In this document: in pieces, positions 45,406-45,441 of the stretch
Position numbering within the stretch: the stretch's first letter is position 1
How the letters are laid out: each line of letters starts with the position of its first letter
From: an uncultured Sediminibacterium sp.
GTDB lineage: Bacteria; Bacteroidota; Bacteroidia; Chitinophagales; Chitinophagaceae
NCBI GenBank assembly: GCA_937911175.1
Contig: CALDSE010000013.1
Coordinates: 1-45,441 of the forward strand
Reading direction: 5' to 3'
DNA length: 45,441 bases
The notes under the pieces: model-generated
The model's database searches: none
What the model saw: the letters and a program-made list of their open reading frames with translations, nothing else
Told to the model about the DNA's origin: nothing
Translations under genes and position numbers: made by a program

Positions 45406-45441
45406 ACAGAACAATATAGTTCTATCTGAATAATTGATTAA

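Overview
The window reads as one block of core chromosome from a low-GC member of the Bacteroidota, most likely the Chitinophagaceae or a close relative (inference from gene families and order; no 16S rRNA is present). The signs are a type IX secretion pair (porU, porV), a stand-alone atpD-atpC pair, an mraZ-to-ftsZ cluster without murF, a menaquinone enzyme of the futalosine route, DUF4292 and DUF164-type proteins, almost no Shine-Dalgarno sequences, and promoters of the Bacteroidota type (TTTG, about 20 bases, TAnnTTTG). I saw no tRNA, rRNA, CRISPR array, insertion sequence, prophage or plasmid gene. No gene-free stretch exceeds 300 bases; the longest is the mraZ-queA divergent region (30848-31100), which is described below.

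Left part (1-14043): the 3' end of mqnD; a photolyase facing it; a rightward run nif3-like, zinc-ribbon coiled-coil protein, TPR protein, recN, fabI, SemiSWEET; a small DUF2795 gene; a LolD-type ABC ATPase; leftward corrinoid adenosyltransferase, a second orphan ABC ATPase and gatC; rightward fadN-like beta-oxidation fusion enzyme; leftward TIGR01777 epimerase-like gene.

Centre (14072-30942): a complete leftward division and cell wall (dcw) cluster, mraZ-rsmH-ftsL-ftsI-murE-mraY-murD-ftsW-murG-murC-ftsQ-ftsA-ftsZ. Genes are mostly 0-30 bases apart or overlap. The cluster begins at a MraZ-box operator of four repeats at exact 10-base spacing and ends in a strong terminator just after ftsZ. MurC, D and E, MraY and MurG build lipid II, FtsW and FtsI polymerise and cross-link it at the septum, and FtsA, Z, Q and L form the divisome. 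Two of these proteins have unusual tails: FtsZ has a roughly 340-residue acidic linker with a Glu/Met repeat, and FtsQ has an 88-residue lysine-rich tail with no acidic residue.

Right part (31089-45441): queA diverges from mraZ and carries two Asn-rich insertions. Leftward genes follow: a sensor kinase, atpC-atpD, the glycerol pair glpF-glpK, and an envelope group porU-porV-dut-DUF4292 lipoprotein-EnvC-like protein.

No clearly new multi-gene system is visible. The most interesting signals are small: a promoter element placed 3-4 bases before the ATG at seven genes (predicting leaderless mRNAs), short tandem duplications that fill several intercistronic leaders, and DnaA-box-like sites next to the mraZ operator.
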